From HB2-32-21 sp003448675 (lineage in GTDB: Bacteria; Pseudomonadota; Gammaproteobacteria; Pseudomonadales; Porticoccaceae), in contig JBFHDK010000005.1 of NCBI GenBank assembly GCA_041584755.1, forward strand, positions 4,063 to 68,062: a DNA stretch of 64,000 nt, read 5' to 3'. Numbering within the stretch: position 1 is the stretch's first letter; each line of letters opens with the position of its first letter. Made by a program: the position numbers and the translations under genes. Below the pieces are notes generated by a model that made no database searches, was not told the origin of the DNA, and saw nothing but the letters and a program-made list of their open reading frames with translations. Below, piece by piece: positions 17,944 through 27,021 of the stretch.

Positions 17944-18387
17944 TTAGCGGTAATCCTGCATAAACTCTAACGGATAGCGAACCCCCGACTCATAAAGCTC
18001 GATGGCGTCGAGCACCAGCGGGCTACGTAAAGGATCGCCGTTTGCCAATGCCTGTCTATCCAGCCACAGGACTTCGCTGATATCCGGGTCAATGGGGGCC
18101 AGGGGATGGTGATCCAGGGCTTCACACAAAAAACTGAAGCGATAGTAAGTGACACCATTCGCTGGCGCGGTGTAGGTGGCAAAACCGAGCAGGGCTGAAG
18201 GCTCGACGGTCCAGCCTGTCTCCTCCAGGGTTTCGCGCCGAACCGCGGCAATGGGGCATTCCCCCGGCTCCACGTGGCCGGCCGGTTGGTTGAGGACAAA
18301 GCTACCCTGCTTCCCTTCCTTCACCAGTAGATATTTACCCTGGCGCGGCACTACGGCTGCTACGGTCAAGTGAATGTTGTGGGGCAT
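17944..18387 (-). CDS. nudJ: Nudix hydrolase, NudJ/YmfB-like
   Basis: 147 aa from the ATG at 18387 (MPHNIHLTVAAVVP). A longer in-frame reading would overlap rluE and has a non-conserved low-complexity N-terminus. A complete Nudix box is visible as G-HVEPG-E-CPIAAVR-RETLEETGW. NudJ enzymes hydrolyse thiamine and nucleotide pyrophosphates; the physiological substrate here is not known. It sits between rluE and mnmA on the same strand. Confidence 0.9.
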   Translation of the reverse strand: MPHNIHLTVAAVVPRQGKYLLVKEGKQGSFVLNQPAGHVEPGECPIAAVRRETLEETGWTVEPSALLGFATYTAPANGVTYYRFSFLCEALDHHPLAPIDPDISEVLWLDRQALANGDPLRSPLVLDAIELYESGVRYPLEFMQDYR

Positions 18388-18425
18388 GGTGAATACCTGT
18401 TTGTGAATCCCGCTCTGGCGCTGGA

Positions 18426-19034
18426 TCAGCGTCGTTTGGGCCGGTTTTGGTTGGGGGGAGTGCGGCTGGTTTGTGGTGATGGGGGAAGTTCCACAGTCAG
18501 ACAACGGTTGTCTCCGGGAGCCAGTCCGTCCAGACACCACTGGCCGACCCTGACTCGGATCAGTCGCAATACCGGGAAGCCTGTCGCCGCCAGCATCCGC
18601 CGCACCTGGCGGTTGCGGCCCTCGGTAATGGTGATTTCCACCCAGGAAGTGGGTATGTGTTTACGCTCCCGGATGGGCGGGTTTCTCGGCCAGAGAGAGG
18701 GTTCTATCATGGTGCGGGCTTTCGCCGGGCGAGTCGGTCCGTCTTTCAGATGTAGCCCGGTTTCAAGCGCCGTGAGTGCTTCTTTGTTGATCAGGCCTTC
18801 AACCTGGGCCCAATAGGTTTTCGGTAGCTTGAAGCGGGGCTCGGCGATGCGCGCCTGCAGCTTGCCGTTGTCAGTGAGTAACAATAACCCCTCTGAATCC
18901 TTGTCCAGCCGGCCAGCGGGATAGACCCGTTTCTCGGCAATATAGTCCGCCAGACAGGCATGACCCGGTTCTGCCGTAAACTGGCTTAACACACCGTAAG
19001 GTTTGTTGAACAGGATGAGTCGGGTGTGAGGCAT
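18426..19034 (-). CDS. rluE: 23S rRNA pseudouridine synthase, RluE-like
   Basis: 202 aa from the ATG at 19034; an upstream in-frame TTG at 19052 would leave almost no leader after the predicted promoter. The catalytic aspartate motif PAGRLDKDSEGLLLLT (about residues 39-54) and EGRNRQVRRMLAATG near the C-terminus are characteristic of the RsuA/RluB/E/F group. There is no N-terminal S4 domain, which fits RluE (U2457 in E. coli). The C-terminal tail is basic and proline-rich. Confidence 0.9.
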   Translation of the reverse strand: MPHTRLILFNKPYGVLSQFTAEPGHACLADYIAEKRVYPAGRLDKDSEGLLLLTDNGKLQARIAEPRFKLPKTYWAQVEGLINKEALTALETGLHLKDGPTRPAKARTMIEPSLWPRNPPIRERKHIPTSWVEITITEGRNRQVRRMLAATGFPVLRLIRVRVGQWCLDGLAPGDNRCLTVELPPSPQTSRTPPNQNRPKRR

Positions 19035-19063
19035 CGTGGGGTGAGTTGTCAAGGTAAGCGAGC

Positions 19064-19092
19064 ATAATACAGGGACAGGGTTTTCGTGTGAT
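19064..19092 (-). promoter_or_regulatory. Probable promoter of rluE
   Basis: Minus strand: -35 ATCACA (19087-19092), 17-nt spacer, -10 TATTAT (19064-19069). The predicted start lies about 23 nt before the chosen ATG. Confidence 0.45.
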
Positions 19093-19095
19093 TGG

Positions 19096-19123
19096 TTCTT
19101 GTTGTTTTTTTACAACCTATAAA
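19096..19123 (+). promoter_or_regulatory. Weak candidate promoter of icd
   Basis: -10 TATAAA at 19118-19123 with a poor -35 (TTCTTG, 19096-19101) at 16 nt. It would give a leader of about 95 nt before the icd ATG. Confidence 0.3.
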
Positions 19124-19224
19124 TTTTGCTCACCTTTCGGTAGTATACGGGCGCAGAAATTTGGGTACATGCCGTTCGGGAACATGTCATTCCTGAGCAA
19201 TCAATTTTATAAGCGGGGAGGCCA

Positions 19225-21450
19225 ATGAGCACTTCAAAGATTATCTATACCAAAACCGACGAGGCGCCAGCGCTGGCTACATACTCGTTTCTCCCCATTA
19301 TCAAAACGTTTACCGCTGCCGCGGATGTCGATGTTGAGCTGAGCGACATTTCCCTGGCTGGCCGGATTATCGCCAACTTTCCCGAGAACCTGACGGAGGA
19401 ACAACGGGTCCCCGACGCCATGAAAGCCCTGGCGGAACTGACCCAGGATCCCGACGCCAATATCATCAAGTTGCCCAACATAAGCGCTTCCATCCCCCAG
19501 TTGCAGGGCGCCATCGCCGAACTCCAGGCCAAGGGTTACGACATTCCCGATTATCCGGAAAACCCGACTAACGCCGAGGAAGAGCGGATTCAGGGGATCT
19601 ATGCCACGATTCTGGGTAGCGCGGTAAACCCGGTGTTGCGGGAAGGCAACTCCGATCGCCGGGCACCGCCCGCAGTTAAACAATACGCCCGTGATAATCC
19701 CCATAAAATGGGCAAGTGGAGTCAATCCTCGCGTACACACGTGGCGCACATGCGACGGGGCGATTTCTATGCTAGTGACATCTCCTGCACCATGAATAAG
19801 GCAACCACGCTGAAGATTGAACTGGTGGATACCCAGGGTCAGGTCACCGTGCTCAAGGAGGTACCGGCGCAGGCCGAAGAGGTTGTCAGCGCTCAGTTTA
19901 TGAGCACCAAAGCCCTGCGTAAATTTCTTGACGAGGAGATGGAAGGTGCCCGCCGGGCTGGCTTACTGTTCTCTCTGCATCTGAAGGCGACCATGATGAA
20001 GGTCTCAGACCCGATCATCTTTGGGCATGCGGTGACTGTATATTTCAAGGATGCCTGGGAGAAGCACACCGAAACCTTTGAGGAATTGAATATCAATCCC
20101 AATGATGGTCTCGGCGCCGCATTGAGGAAAATCGACAAATTGCCCTATTCAAGGCGGGCTGAGATCGAGGAGGATCTGCGTCGATGTTACGAAACCCGGC
20201 CCATGCTGGCCATGGTTAATTCCGATAAAGGTATTACCAACCTGCATGTGCCCAGCGACATTATCATTGACGCATCAATGCCCGCGATGATTCGGGAGAG
20301 TGGCAAGATGTGGGATTCCCATGGCAAGCTGGAGGACACTAAGGCGGTGATCCCCGACAGTTGCTACGCAGTCATGTATCAAGAGGTGATTAATTTCTGC
20401 AAGCACCACGACGCCTTCGACCCCTCCACCATGGGGACAGTACCTAATATCGGTTTAATGGCGCAAAAGGCCGAGGAGTATGGCTCCCACGACAAGACCT
20501 TTGAATTGCCCTGTGACGGCAGCATCCGTGTCGTTGATGAAGATGGCAAGGTCTGGCTTCAGCACGAGAACATGGAAAAAGGTGATGTCTGGCGTTTGTT
20601 CCAGGCTAAGGATGCCCCGATTCGGGATTGGGTCAAGCTGGCGGTTACCCGCGCACGCGCCAGTGGTATGCCGGCGATTTTCTGGCTGGACGAGCACCGT
20701 GGCCACGATGCCGAAATGATTAAAAAGGTGGAAAAGTATTTGGCGGAGCACGATACCAGCGGACTGCGTATTAGCATTATGCCGCCAGACCGGGCCATTC
20801 GGTACACCCTGGAGCGCGTGCGCCGTGGTAAGGACACGATTTCCGTTACTGGTAATGTGCTGCGTGACTATCTCACCGACCTGTTCCCCATTCTGGAGTT
20901 GGGCACCAGTGCGAAAATGCTGTCCATCGTGCCTCTGATGGCTGGTGGCGGTCTGTACGAGACCGGCGCCGGAGGCTCCGCGCCCAAGCATGTTCAGCAG
21001 TTTTTGGAAGAAAATCATTTACGCTGGGATTCGCTGGGTGAGTTCATGGCCCTGGGGGTGTCCATCGAGGAGCTGGCTTCCAAGACGGGTAACAAGAAAG
21101 CGGCCGTGCTGGCTAAAACACTGGATCAGGCAATAGGTAAATTCCTGAATAATGGCAAGTCGCCTTCGCGCAAGGTTCACGAGCTGGATAATCGCGGTTC
21201 TCATTTTTATCTGGGGCTGTACTGGGCCCAGGCGGTAGCGGAGCAGGATGAAGATGCCGAACTTGCCCAGCGTTTCGAGGGCTTGGCCCAATCCCTGGCG
21301 GATAACGAGGAGAAAATTGTCGGAGAATTGAATGCTTGCCAGGGTGTTTCGGTTGATATGGGTGGTTACTATCAACCGAATGATAAAAAGGCCGAAGCGT
21401 TAATGCGGCCTAGCGAGACCCTTAATCGTTTATTGGCCGAGGTTTCTTGA
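19225..21450 (+). CDS. icd: Isocitrate dehydrogenase (NADP+), monomeric type
   Basis: 741 aa, the size of the monomeric IDH family (dimeric Icd is about 416 aa). It oxidises isocitrate to 2-oxoglutarate in the TCA cycle. Family blocks seen include the N-terminus IIYTKTDEAPALATYS, the central KPHRGDFYASD-like stretch (MRRGDFYASD) and EETGAGGSAPKHVQ-like LYETGAGGSAPKHVQQ. GGAGG ribosome site 5 nt upstream. No dimeric icd gene is adjacent in this window, unlike the pair seen in Pseudomonas. Confidence 0.98.
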   Translation: MSTSKIIYTKTDEAPALATYSFLPIIKTFTAAADVDVELSDISLAGRIIANFPENLTEEQRVPDAMKALAELTQDPDANIIKLPNISASIPQLQGAIAELQAKGYDIPDYPENPTNAEEERIQGIYATILGSAVNPVLREGNSDRRAPPAVKQYARDNPHKMGKWSQSSRTHVAHMRRGDFYASDISCTMNKATTLKIELVDTQGQVTVLKEVPAQAEEVVSAQFMSTKALRKFLDEEMEGARRAGLLFSLHLKATMMKVSDPIIFGHAVTVYFKDAWEKHTETFEELNINPNDGLGAALRKIDKLPYSRRAEIEEDLRRCYETRPMLAMVNSDKGITNLHVPSDIIIDASMPAMIRESGKMWDSHGKLEDTKAVIPDSCYAVMYQEVINFCKHHDAFDPSTMGTVPNIGLMAQKAEEYGSHDKTFELPCDGSIRVVDEDGKVWLQHENMEKGDVWRLFQAKDAPIRDWVKLAVTRARASGMPAIFWLDEHRGHDAEMIKKVEKYLAEHDTSGLRISIMPPDRAIRYTLERVRRGKDTISVTGNVLRDYLTDLFPILELGTSAKMLSIVPLMAGGGLYETGAGGSAPKHVQQFLEENHLRWDSLGEFMALGVSIEELASKTGNKKAAVLAKTLDQAIGKFLNNGKSPSRKVHELDNRGSHFYLGLYWAQAVAEQDEDAELAQRFEGLAQSLADNEEKIVGELNACQGVSVDMGGYYQPNDKKAEALMRPSETLNRLLAEVS

Positions 21451-21785
21451 GTGCAAGAGGCGATGCTCTTCCCTGGTCTACAGGCGTCAGAAGCATGCTT
21501 GGTGGCAGTGTGATTAAGGGTTGAGTTTTTTGATGATTCATGGGGGGAGCGGCAAAAAAAGCCCAGGCGCTAAAAATAGTTTCCCGGCTCTAAAAGCTGC
21601 TGTCCTTATGTATCGCTAAGGTTTTTTGAGGCGTCTCAGGTCCGATTGAATTCTTACCCGGTAGCGAGCTATGGTCTCTGCGTGGGTTATAAAGCCAGCA
21701 TGACGCAAAAAGAAGCCTTGTCGCAGTTTGGCCAACGGTTTCTATAGCGCCTGCTAGGGCCTGCCATCTGTGCTATTTGCTTGTT
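21451..21785. other. Intergenic region between icd and cspD (convergent)
   Basis: No supportable gene. The only structure noticed is a weak terminator-like hairpin, CCTTA (21604-21608) / TAAGG (21617-21621) followed by six T (21622-21627), which may end the icd transcript. The five-base-pair stem is weak. Confidence 0.35.
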
Positions 21786-22082
21786 TTAGTAGTTATAATT
21801 ATCGGTAGCGCGAACTGGTTGCACAGGATCCTGACCAGCGGATGTATTACCATTTAGGGCAGCTGCATCGTTGTCGAGCGGTTGTGCCTGGATATGGGCG
21901 GCGTGGACACCCTTGGCGCCATTGATCAGCTCGAAATTGACCACCTGCCCGGCTTTAAGGGTTTTATAGCCTTCCATCTCAATGGCTGTGTAGTGGGCGA
22001 AAATGTCTTCACCGCTTTCCTCGGAAAGGATAAAGCCATAGCCCTTGGCGTTATTAAACCACTTTACCGTTCCTGTCGGCAT
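21786..22082 (-). CDS. cspD: CspD-like cold-shock domain protein
   Basis: 98 aa. Residues 1-66 form a cold-shock domain with RNP1 KGYGFI and RNP2-like DIFAHYTAI. A tail of about 30 residues rich in Ala, Asn, Gln and Asp follows. CspD binds single-stranded DNA/RNA and in E. coli inhibits replication in stationary phase. A strong AGGAGG ribosome site precedes the ATG. Divergent placement next to clpSA is conserved. Confidence 0.92.
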   Translation of the reverse strand: MPTGTVKWFNNAKGYGFILSEESGEDIFAHYTAIEMEGYKTLKAGQVVNFELINGAKGVHAAHIQAQPLDNDAAALNGNTSAGQDPVQPVRATDNYNY

Positions 22083-22162
22083 GGGACTTGCCTCCTGAGC
22101 ATACTGTACTGTAGTAATTATTGATTTTTAATCAGTAGCGTTTCGCGGCGTGTTGGAATTTT

Positions 22163-22168
22163 TATAAT
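22163..22168 (+). promoter_or_regulatory. Candidate -10 element for clpSA
   Basis: Consensus TATAAT 137 nt before clpS in the cspD-clpS divergent gap (22083-22304). The -35 region is poor, so activation by a factor or another promoter is possible. Confidence 0.35.
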
Positions 22169-22304
22169 CCGCGAACGCCACCTTTTCTAACGTTATTTGC
22201 AAGTTAAGTCAACCCCTGGACATATCCCCTGGAGGCCCCATTATCAGTGGATGTGAATCTTTAGTGGTGAACTGGATGCAAGATAACTTCACCCACGTTA
22301 TTCT

Positions 22305-22694
22305 ATGCCCATGGTTGATTTAACTTTACAAAGGGTGCTGGCTCAGGCCGATTCCGATGGCGACGAGATGGGTGGTTCGCTCGGCCCACTGGTGGAGGAA
22401 GCACCGCCTAAGCTGAAAAAACCGCCAATGTACAAGGTCATCCTGCTCAACGATGACTATACGCCCATGGAGTTTGTGGTCGACGTGCTGGAGCGCTTTT
22501 TTTCCATGGAACGGGAAGTAGCGGTTCGGGTAATGCTAAAAGTGCATACTGAAGGTAAGGGTGTTTGTGGCGTTTTCACCCGCGAAGTGGCCGAAACCAA
22601 AGCGGGGCAGGTCAATCGCTATGCCCGAGAAAACGAGCATCCCCTTTTGTGTGAAATAGAACCTTCCGATGATGGTGAAGACGATGAAGACTAG
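22305..22694 (+). CDS. clpS: ClpA adaptor protein ClpS
   Basis: 129 aa. The N-end-rule pocket residues are visible: N49-D50 in LNDDYTPM, M55 and H81 (KVHTEGKG). It delivers substrates with N-terminal Leu, Phe, Trp or Tyr to ClpAP. The N-terminal extension is about 40 residues before the folded core, longer than in E. coli; an in-frame ATG at 22311 would shorten it by two residues only. It lies 12 nt before clpA. Confidence 0.96.
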   Translation: MPMVDLTLQRVLAQADSDGDEMGGSLGPLVEEAPPKLKKPPMYKVILLNDDYTPMEFVVDVLERFFSMEREVAVRVMLKVHTEGKGVCGVFTREVAETKAGQVNRYARENEHPLLCEIEPSDDGEDDED

Positions 22695-22706
22695 CGGGGT
22701 GCGCAT

Positions 22707-24968
22707 ATGTTAAGTCGCGAACTGGAACTTACCCTGAATGTTGCGTTTCAGAACGCGACGTCGAAACATCATGAATTCATGACGGTCGAGCACCTGTTGC
22801 TGGCGTTGCTCGATGACAACTCCGCCCTGGGTGTGCTAAAGGCCTGCGGTGCCGATGTCACTACCCTGCGGCGCGATTTGAATGAGTTTATTGACTCCAC
22901 CACGCCGGTATTCCCCAGTGACGATGTCGATCACGAAGCCCAACCGACCCTGGCTTTCCAGCGGGTGATTCAGCGGGCGATCTTCCACGTGCAGTCATCC
23001 GGTAAAAAGGAAGTGCAGGGCGCCAATGTGTTGGTGGCTGTTTTTACTGAGCAGGAAAGCCAAGCGGTTTATTTTCTTCGTTTGCAGAATATCTCCCGCA
23101 TTGATCTGGTCAATTATATTTCCCACGGTATCGGCAAAACCGGCAGCGCTTCCGAAGGTCAGGAAGGCAGTGGCGAGGAAATTGACGAGGGTGCTGCGGG
23201 TGAAGCCGAGGTTCAGGCTTCACCTCTGTCCCAGTTTGCCGTCAATCTGAACGACCAGGCGGAAAAAGGCTATATTGACCCTCTGGTTGGTCGTAGCCTC
23301 GAACTCGAAAGGGTCGCGCAGATTCTGGTCAGGCGGCGCAAGAATAACCCCCTGTTGGTGGGCGAATCCGGTGTCGGCAAGACCGCCATTGCCGAGGGGC
23401 TGGCCAAGTTGATTGTTGAGGGCGAAGTGCCTGAACCCCTCGAGGGCAGCGTTGTTTATTCCCTGGATATGGGTGCCCTGCTGGCCGGCACCAAGTATCG
23501 GGGCGATTTTGAGAAGCGCTTTAAAGGCCTGCTGGGCGAGCTGGAAAAGCAGGAAAAAGCCATACTGTTTATCGATGAGATACACACCATTATCGGTGCC
23601 GGTGCTGCATCCGGTGGCGTCATGGATGCCTCCAATCTGCTTAAGCCTCTGTTGACCTCGGGCAAGATCCGTTGCCTCGGTTCCACCACCTACCAGGAAT
23701 ACCGGGGGATTTTTGAAAAGGACAAAGCGCTTTCCCGGCGTTTCCAGAAAATCGATGTGCCCGAGCCCTCGGTAGAGGAGACCATCTCCATCCTCAAGGG
23801 TCTCAAGTCCCGCTTTGAGGAACACCACGGCTTACGTTTCACCCAGGGCGCACTGAAAAGCGCGGCGGAACTGGCGGCGAAATATATCAACGATCGCTTT
23901 CTGCCCGATAAGGCCATCGACGTGCTCGACGAGGCAGGCGCCTATCAGCAGTTACAGCCACCGTCACGGCGTAAGAAAAGCGTCACCAGCGGCGATATCG
24001 AAGCGGTGGTCGCCAAGATTGCCCGGATTCCGCCGAAGAGTGTTTCCAGCTCCGACAAGGAGCAGCTGCGTAACCTCGGTAGCCAGCTGAAGATGGTGGT
24101 GTTCGGCCAGGATGAAGCTATACAGGGTCTGGATGCGGCCATCAAACTGGCCCGCGCGGGCCTTCGTGATGGCGATAAGCCCATTGGTTCTTTCCTGTTT
24201 GCCGGCCCCACCGGGGTGGGCAAGACCGAAGTCTCCAAACAACTGGCAGAGATGCTCGGCGTCGAGTTGTTGCGCTTCGATATGTCTGAATACATGGAGC
24301 GCCACACAGTTTCCCGCCTGATTGGCGCACCGCCCGGTTACGTGGGTTTTGATCAGGGGGGGCTGCTTACCGATGCGGTAACCACCCATCCTCATTCGGT
24401 GGTGCTACTCGATGAGATCGAGAAAGCTCATCCGGATGTCTTTAATCTGCTGTTGCAGGTGATGGATCATGGCACCCTGACCGACAACAATGGTCGCAAG
24501 GCGGATTTCCGTAATGTCATCCTGATTATGACCACCAATGCTGGCGCCGAAACCATGAGTCGCGCCTCCATTGGTTTTACCAAGCAGGATCACAGCAGTG
24601 ATGGCATGGAAGCGGTGAAAAAGATGTTTACCCCGGAGTTTCGCAATCGCCTTGATGCCATTATTCAGTTCGGGCCGCTCAGTGAAGAGGTGATTAAAAC
24701 CGTGGTGGACAAGTTCCTGACTCAGCTTCAGGCGCAACTGGATGACAAGAAGGTGACTCTGGATGTGGACGAAGCGGCACGGCAGTGGCTTGCCGAGCAT
24801 GGCTACGACGAGAAAATGGGCGCCCGGCCCATGGCCAGGCTGATTCAGGAAAAGCTTAAAAAACCCCTGGCCGAGGAGGTGTTGTTTGGTGGCCTCTCAG
24901 CCGGTGGAGGTCGGGTAATAGTCAGTGTCCGTGACGATGAACTGAGCGTGGAGACCGCGGCTGCCTGA
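22707..24968 (+). CDS. clpA: ClpAP protease ATPase subunit ClpA
   Basis: 753 aa. N-domain (1-145), then two AAA+ modules with Walker A GESGVGKTAIAEG (about 219-231) and GPTGVGKTEVSKQ (about 501-513), and the C-terminal D2 small domain. It unfolds proteins for ClpP and takes N-degron substrates from ClpS. clpP is not in this window. It forms an operon with clpS. Confidence 0.98.
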   Translation: MLSRELELTLNVAFQNATSKHHEFMTVEHLLLALLDDNSALGVLKACGADVTTLRRDLNEFIDSTTPVFPSDDVDHEAQPTLAFQRVIQRAIFHVQSSGKKEVQGANVLVAVFTEQESQAVYFLRLQNISRIDLVNYISHGIGKTGSASEGQEGSGEEIDEGAAGEAEVQASPLSQFAVNLNDQAEKGYIDPLVGRSLELERVAQILVRRRKNNPLLVGESGVGKTAIAEGLAKLIVEGEVPEPLEGSVVYSLDMGALLAGTKYRGDFEKRFKGLLGELEKQEKAILFIDEIHTIIGAGAASGGVMDASNLLKPLLTSGKIRCLGSTTYQEYRGIFEKDKALSRRFQKIDVPEPSVEETISILKGLKSRFEEHHGLRFTQGALKSAAELAAKYINDRFLPDKAIDVLDEAGAYQQLQPPSRRKKSVTSGDIEAVVAKIARIPPKSVSSSDKEQLRNLGSQLKMVVFGQDEAIQGLDAAIKLARAGLRDGDKPIGSFLFAGPTGVGKTEVSKQLAEMLGVELLRFDMSEYMERHTVSRLIGAPPGYVGFDQGGLLTDAVTTHPHSVVLLDEIEKAHPDVFNLLLQVMDHGTLTDNNGRKADFRNVILIMTTNAGAETMSRASIGFTKQDHSSDGMEAVKKMFTPEFRNRLDAIIQFGPLSEEVIKTVVDKFLTQLQAQLDDKKVTLDVDEAARQWLAEHGYDEKMGARPMARLIQEKLKKPLAEEVLFGGLSAGGGRVIVSVRDDELSVETAAA

Positions 24969-25136
24969 GTTGAGGGTCTCATAGCGTCAGTTGCAAAACA
25001 GATTGCGCGCCTAGCGAAGTGTACAGACAGCGCTAGCAGACAGAGCTAAAAGTTCCTTGTCGCGATAAATCTGCTTTGGAGGTGTAAGCTAAGCTTGGGC
25101 TTTAGAGGGGTGCTGCCCTGGAAGGTGTGGCGCTGC

Positions 25137-25355
25137 CTAGCGCGCCCTGAAGGTGATACGCCCTTTGCTCAGGTCGTAGGGTGTCAGTTCCACGGTGACC
25201 CGATCACCGGTCAGAATACGAATATAGTGCTTACGCATTTTTCCGGAGATATGGGCGGTAACGACGTGACCGTTGTCCAGTTTCACGCGGAATGTGGTGT
25301 TAGGAAGGGTTTCAACCACTTCGCCTTCCATTTCAATATGTTCTTCTTTCGCCAT
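25137..25355 (-). CDS. infA: Translation initiation factor IF-1
   Basis: 72 aa single OB-fold protein, full length and highly conserved (AKEEHIEMEGEVVETLPN..., HISGKMRKHYIRI). It binds the 30S A site during initiation. As in Pseudomonas and E. coli, it is a stand-alone gene by clpA and the amino-acyl transferases rather than in the ribosomal protein operons. Confidence 0.99.
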   Translation of the reverse strand: MAKEEHIEMEGEVVETLPNTTFRVKLDNGHVVTAHISGKMRKHYIRILTGDRVTVELTPYDLSKGRITFRAR

Positions 25356-25376
25356 ACATGCTCGCTGTGTTAAATC

Positions 25377-25382
25377 AGTATA
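25377..25382 (-). promoter_or_regulatory. Candidate -10 element of infA
   Basis: TATACT on the minus strand about 22 nt before the infA start, after a T-rich stretch; no clear -35. Confidence 0.35.
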
Positions 25383-25498
25383 AGAAAAGTAAAAAAAGTA
25401 AGTCGCCCGGGTACAAGCTCGCCGAACGCTGGCTTGTCAGCGCGGGAACGGGCGGCATTCTGCCTTAAAAGCTGCCCCATGGCAAAAAGCAACGGGGG

Positions 25499-26221
25499 CT
25501 AGCCGACATTAAGCCACTTGTTATCCAGGTAGAGCTCAAGGGGGTGGAAGTCGGATTTATAACGCATTTTTTCGCTGTCACGGATCCAGTAACCCAGATA
25601 GACATAATCCAGCTGGTACTCCCGGGTTAGTTCGATCTGTTTCAGTATCGCGTAGATTCCCAGGCTGCGGTCGTTTAGCTCGGGATCGAAATAGGTGTAG
25701 ATGGCGGATAAGCCACTGCTCAACCAGTCGATTACGGCGCCGCAAACCAGGCGGCCCTCGTGGCGGAATTCAAGATAGCGGGTGCAGTCCCAGGCTGAGC
25801 CGAGAAAGGTCTGAAACTGTTTCAGGGAGGGCGGGTACATATCGCCATCACTGTGGCGCTGGTCGATATAGCGCTCATACAGTGCATAGTGTTCAGTCAG
25901 ATCGATAGTGTCAGTGGAGGTGACCACCAGGTCCGTATTTTTCTTCATGCACCGGCGCTGTGAGCGATTGGGCTTGAAGGTGGCGGCGGGAACGCGCGCC
26001 GGGATGCAGGCTTTGCAGCTCAGACAGTGGGGTTTGTAAACATATTCGCCGCTGCGCCTGAAGCCCAGCAGGGAGAGATGGCTGTAGACATCGCCACTGA
26101 TTTGCAGTTTTGGATCAACAAAGGCGGTTACCGCTTCCCGGTCCTCCAGGTAACTACAGGGGTGGGATTCAGTCAGGTAAAGCCGGATTTTCTTCAAATC
26201 CGAGGAAATGTCGCGGGTCAT
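25499..26221 (-). CDS. bpt: Aspartate/glutamate leucyltransferase (Bpt-type)
   Basis: 240 aa. N-terminal ATE-type Cys motif CSYL...YKPHCLSCKACIPARVP (about 22-56) and a GNAT-like C-terminal domain (LGYWIRDSEKMRYKSDFHPLEL). Bacterial homologues of arginyltransferase attach Leu to N-terminal Asp/Glu, creating primary N-degrons for ClpS. It ends the aat-bpt pair on the minus strand with a 17-nt gap. Confidence 0.94.
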   Translation of the reverse strand: MTRDISSDLKKIRLYLTESHPCSYLEDREAVTAFVDPKLQISGDVYSHLSLLGFRRSGEYVYKPHCLSCKACIPARVPAATFKPNRSQRRCMKKNTDLVVTSTDTIDLTEHYALYERYIDQRHSDGDMYPPSLKQFQTFLGSAWDCTRYLEFRHEGRLVCGAVIDWLSSGLSAIYTYFDPELNDRSLGIYAILKQIELTREYQLDYVYLGYWIRDSEKMRYKSDFHPLELYLDNKWLNVG

Positions 26222-26238
26222 GGCCTTTTTATACGGTT

Positions 26239-26961
26239 TTAATCAGCCGCTACGCTAGCGGAAATACCGGATTCTGGCCAGTTAATTCTGGTAGTTGCGT
26301 GCTGGCCCAGGGCGTCTAGAAATGCGTTCCGTTCTATCATTGTCGCGCCCATGGAAAACAGATGCTCGTTACCAACCTGGCAGTCTATCAGTACAAAACC
26401 GGCTTGCTGCAAGGCTCCAGCCAGATGAACCAGGGCGATCTTAGATGCATTGGCACGGTGGCTGAACATGGACTCACCGCAGAACACCGCGCCAACAGCC
26501 ACCCCGTAGAGGCCACCCGCCAGCTCGCCTTCCATCCAGCATTCCACCGAGTGGGCATAACCCTGCTCGTGAAGGTGGCAATAGGCCTTGATCATGGCCG
26601 CCGTGATCCAGGTGCCCTGTTCGGGATCCTGCCTTTGGGCGCAGGCGCGAATGACTTGGGCAAAGGCCGTGTCCGTGGTGACTTTGTAGCGCCCCTGGCG
26701 CAGGATTTTGCGCAGGCTTCTGGAAATGTGAATCTGATCCGGATAAATCACCGCGCGGGGGTCGGGACTCCACCAGAGTATGGGCTGGTTTTGCTCGTAC
26801 CAGGGGAAAATGCCCGCGCGATAGGCGGCAATCAGGGTATCCAGATTCAGATTGCCGCCCGCTGCCAGCAGGCCGTCGGGTTCCTCCAGAGCCTGTCTCG
26901 GGTCGGGAAACTGAACCCGATCCGGGTCGAGAACATGGATGCGCAGGGGATTGTCGGTCAC
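26239..26961 (-). CDS. aat: Leucyl/phenylalanyl-tRNA-protein transferase
   Basis: 240 aa with a GTG start at 26961. Family blocks YRAGIFPWYEQNQPILWWSP (about 48-67) and the FCGESMFSHRANASK region are clear. It transfers Leu or Phe to N-terminal Arg/Lys. With bpt, clpS and clpA nearby, the window encodes both tagging steps, the adaptor and the unfoldase of the bacterial N-degron route. Confidence 0.97.
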   Translation of the reverse strand: MTDNPLRIHVLDPDRVQFPDPRQALEEPDGLLAAGGNLNLDTLIAAYRAGIFPWYEQNQPILWWSPDPRAVIYPDQIHISRSLRKILRQGRYKVTTDTAFAQVIRACAQRQDPEQGTWITAAMIKAYCHLHEQGYAHSVECWMEGELAGGLYGVAVGAVFCGESMFSHRANASKIALVHLAGALQQAGFVLIDCQVGNEHLFSMGATMIERNAFLDALGQHATTRINWPESGISASVAAD

Positions 26962-27021
26962 TGCCGGGCAGCCCGGTTACTTCTGCACCCGGCCAGGATC
27001 ACCATTGCTTCAGACCGGTGG

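Noticed and set aside
22118..22136. FNR-like palindrome before cspD
   Set aside because: On the minus strand it reads CTGAT-N5-ATCAA; the spacer is 5 rather than 4 nt, which breaks the required geometry.
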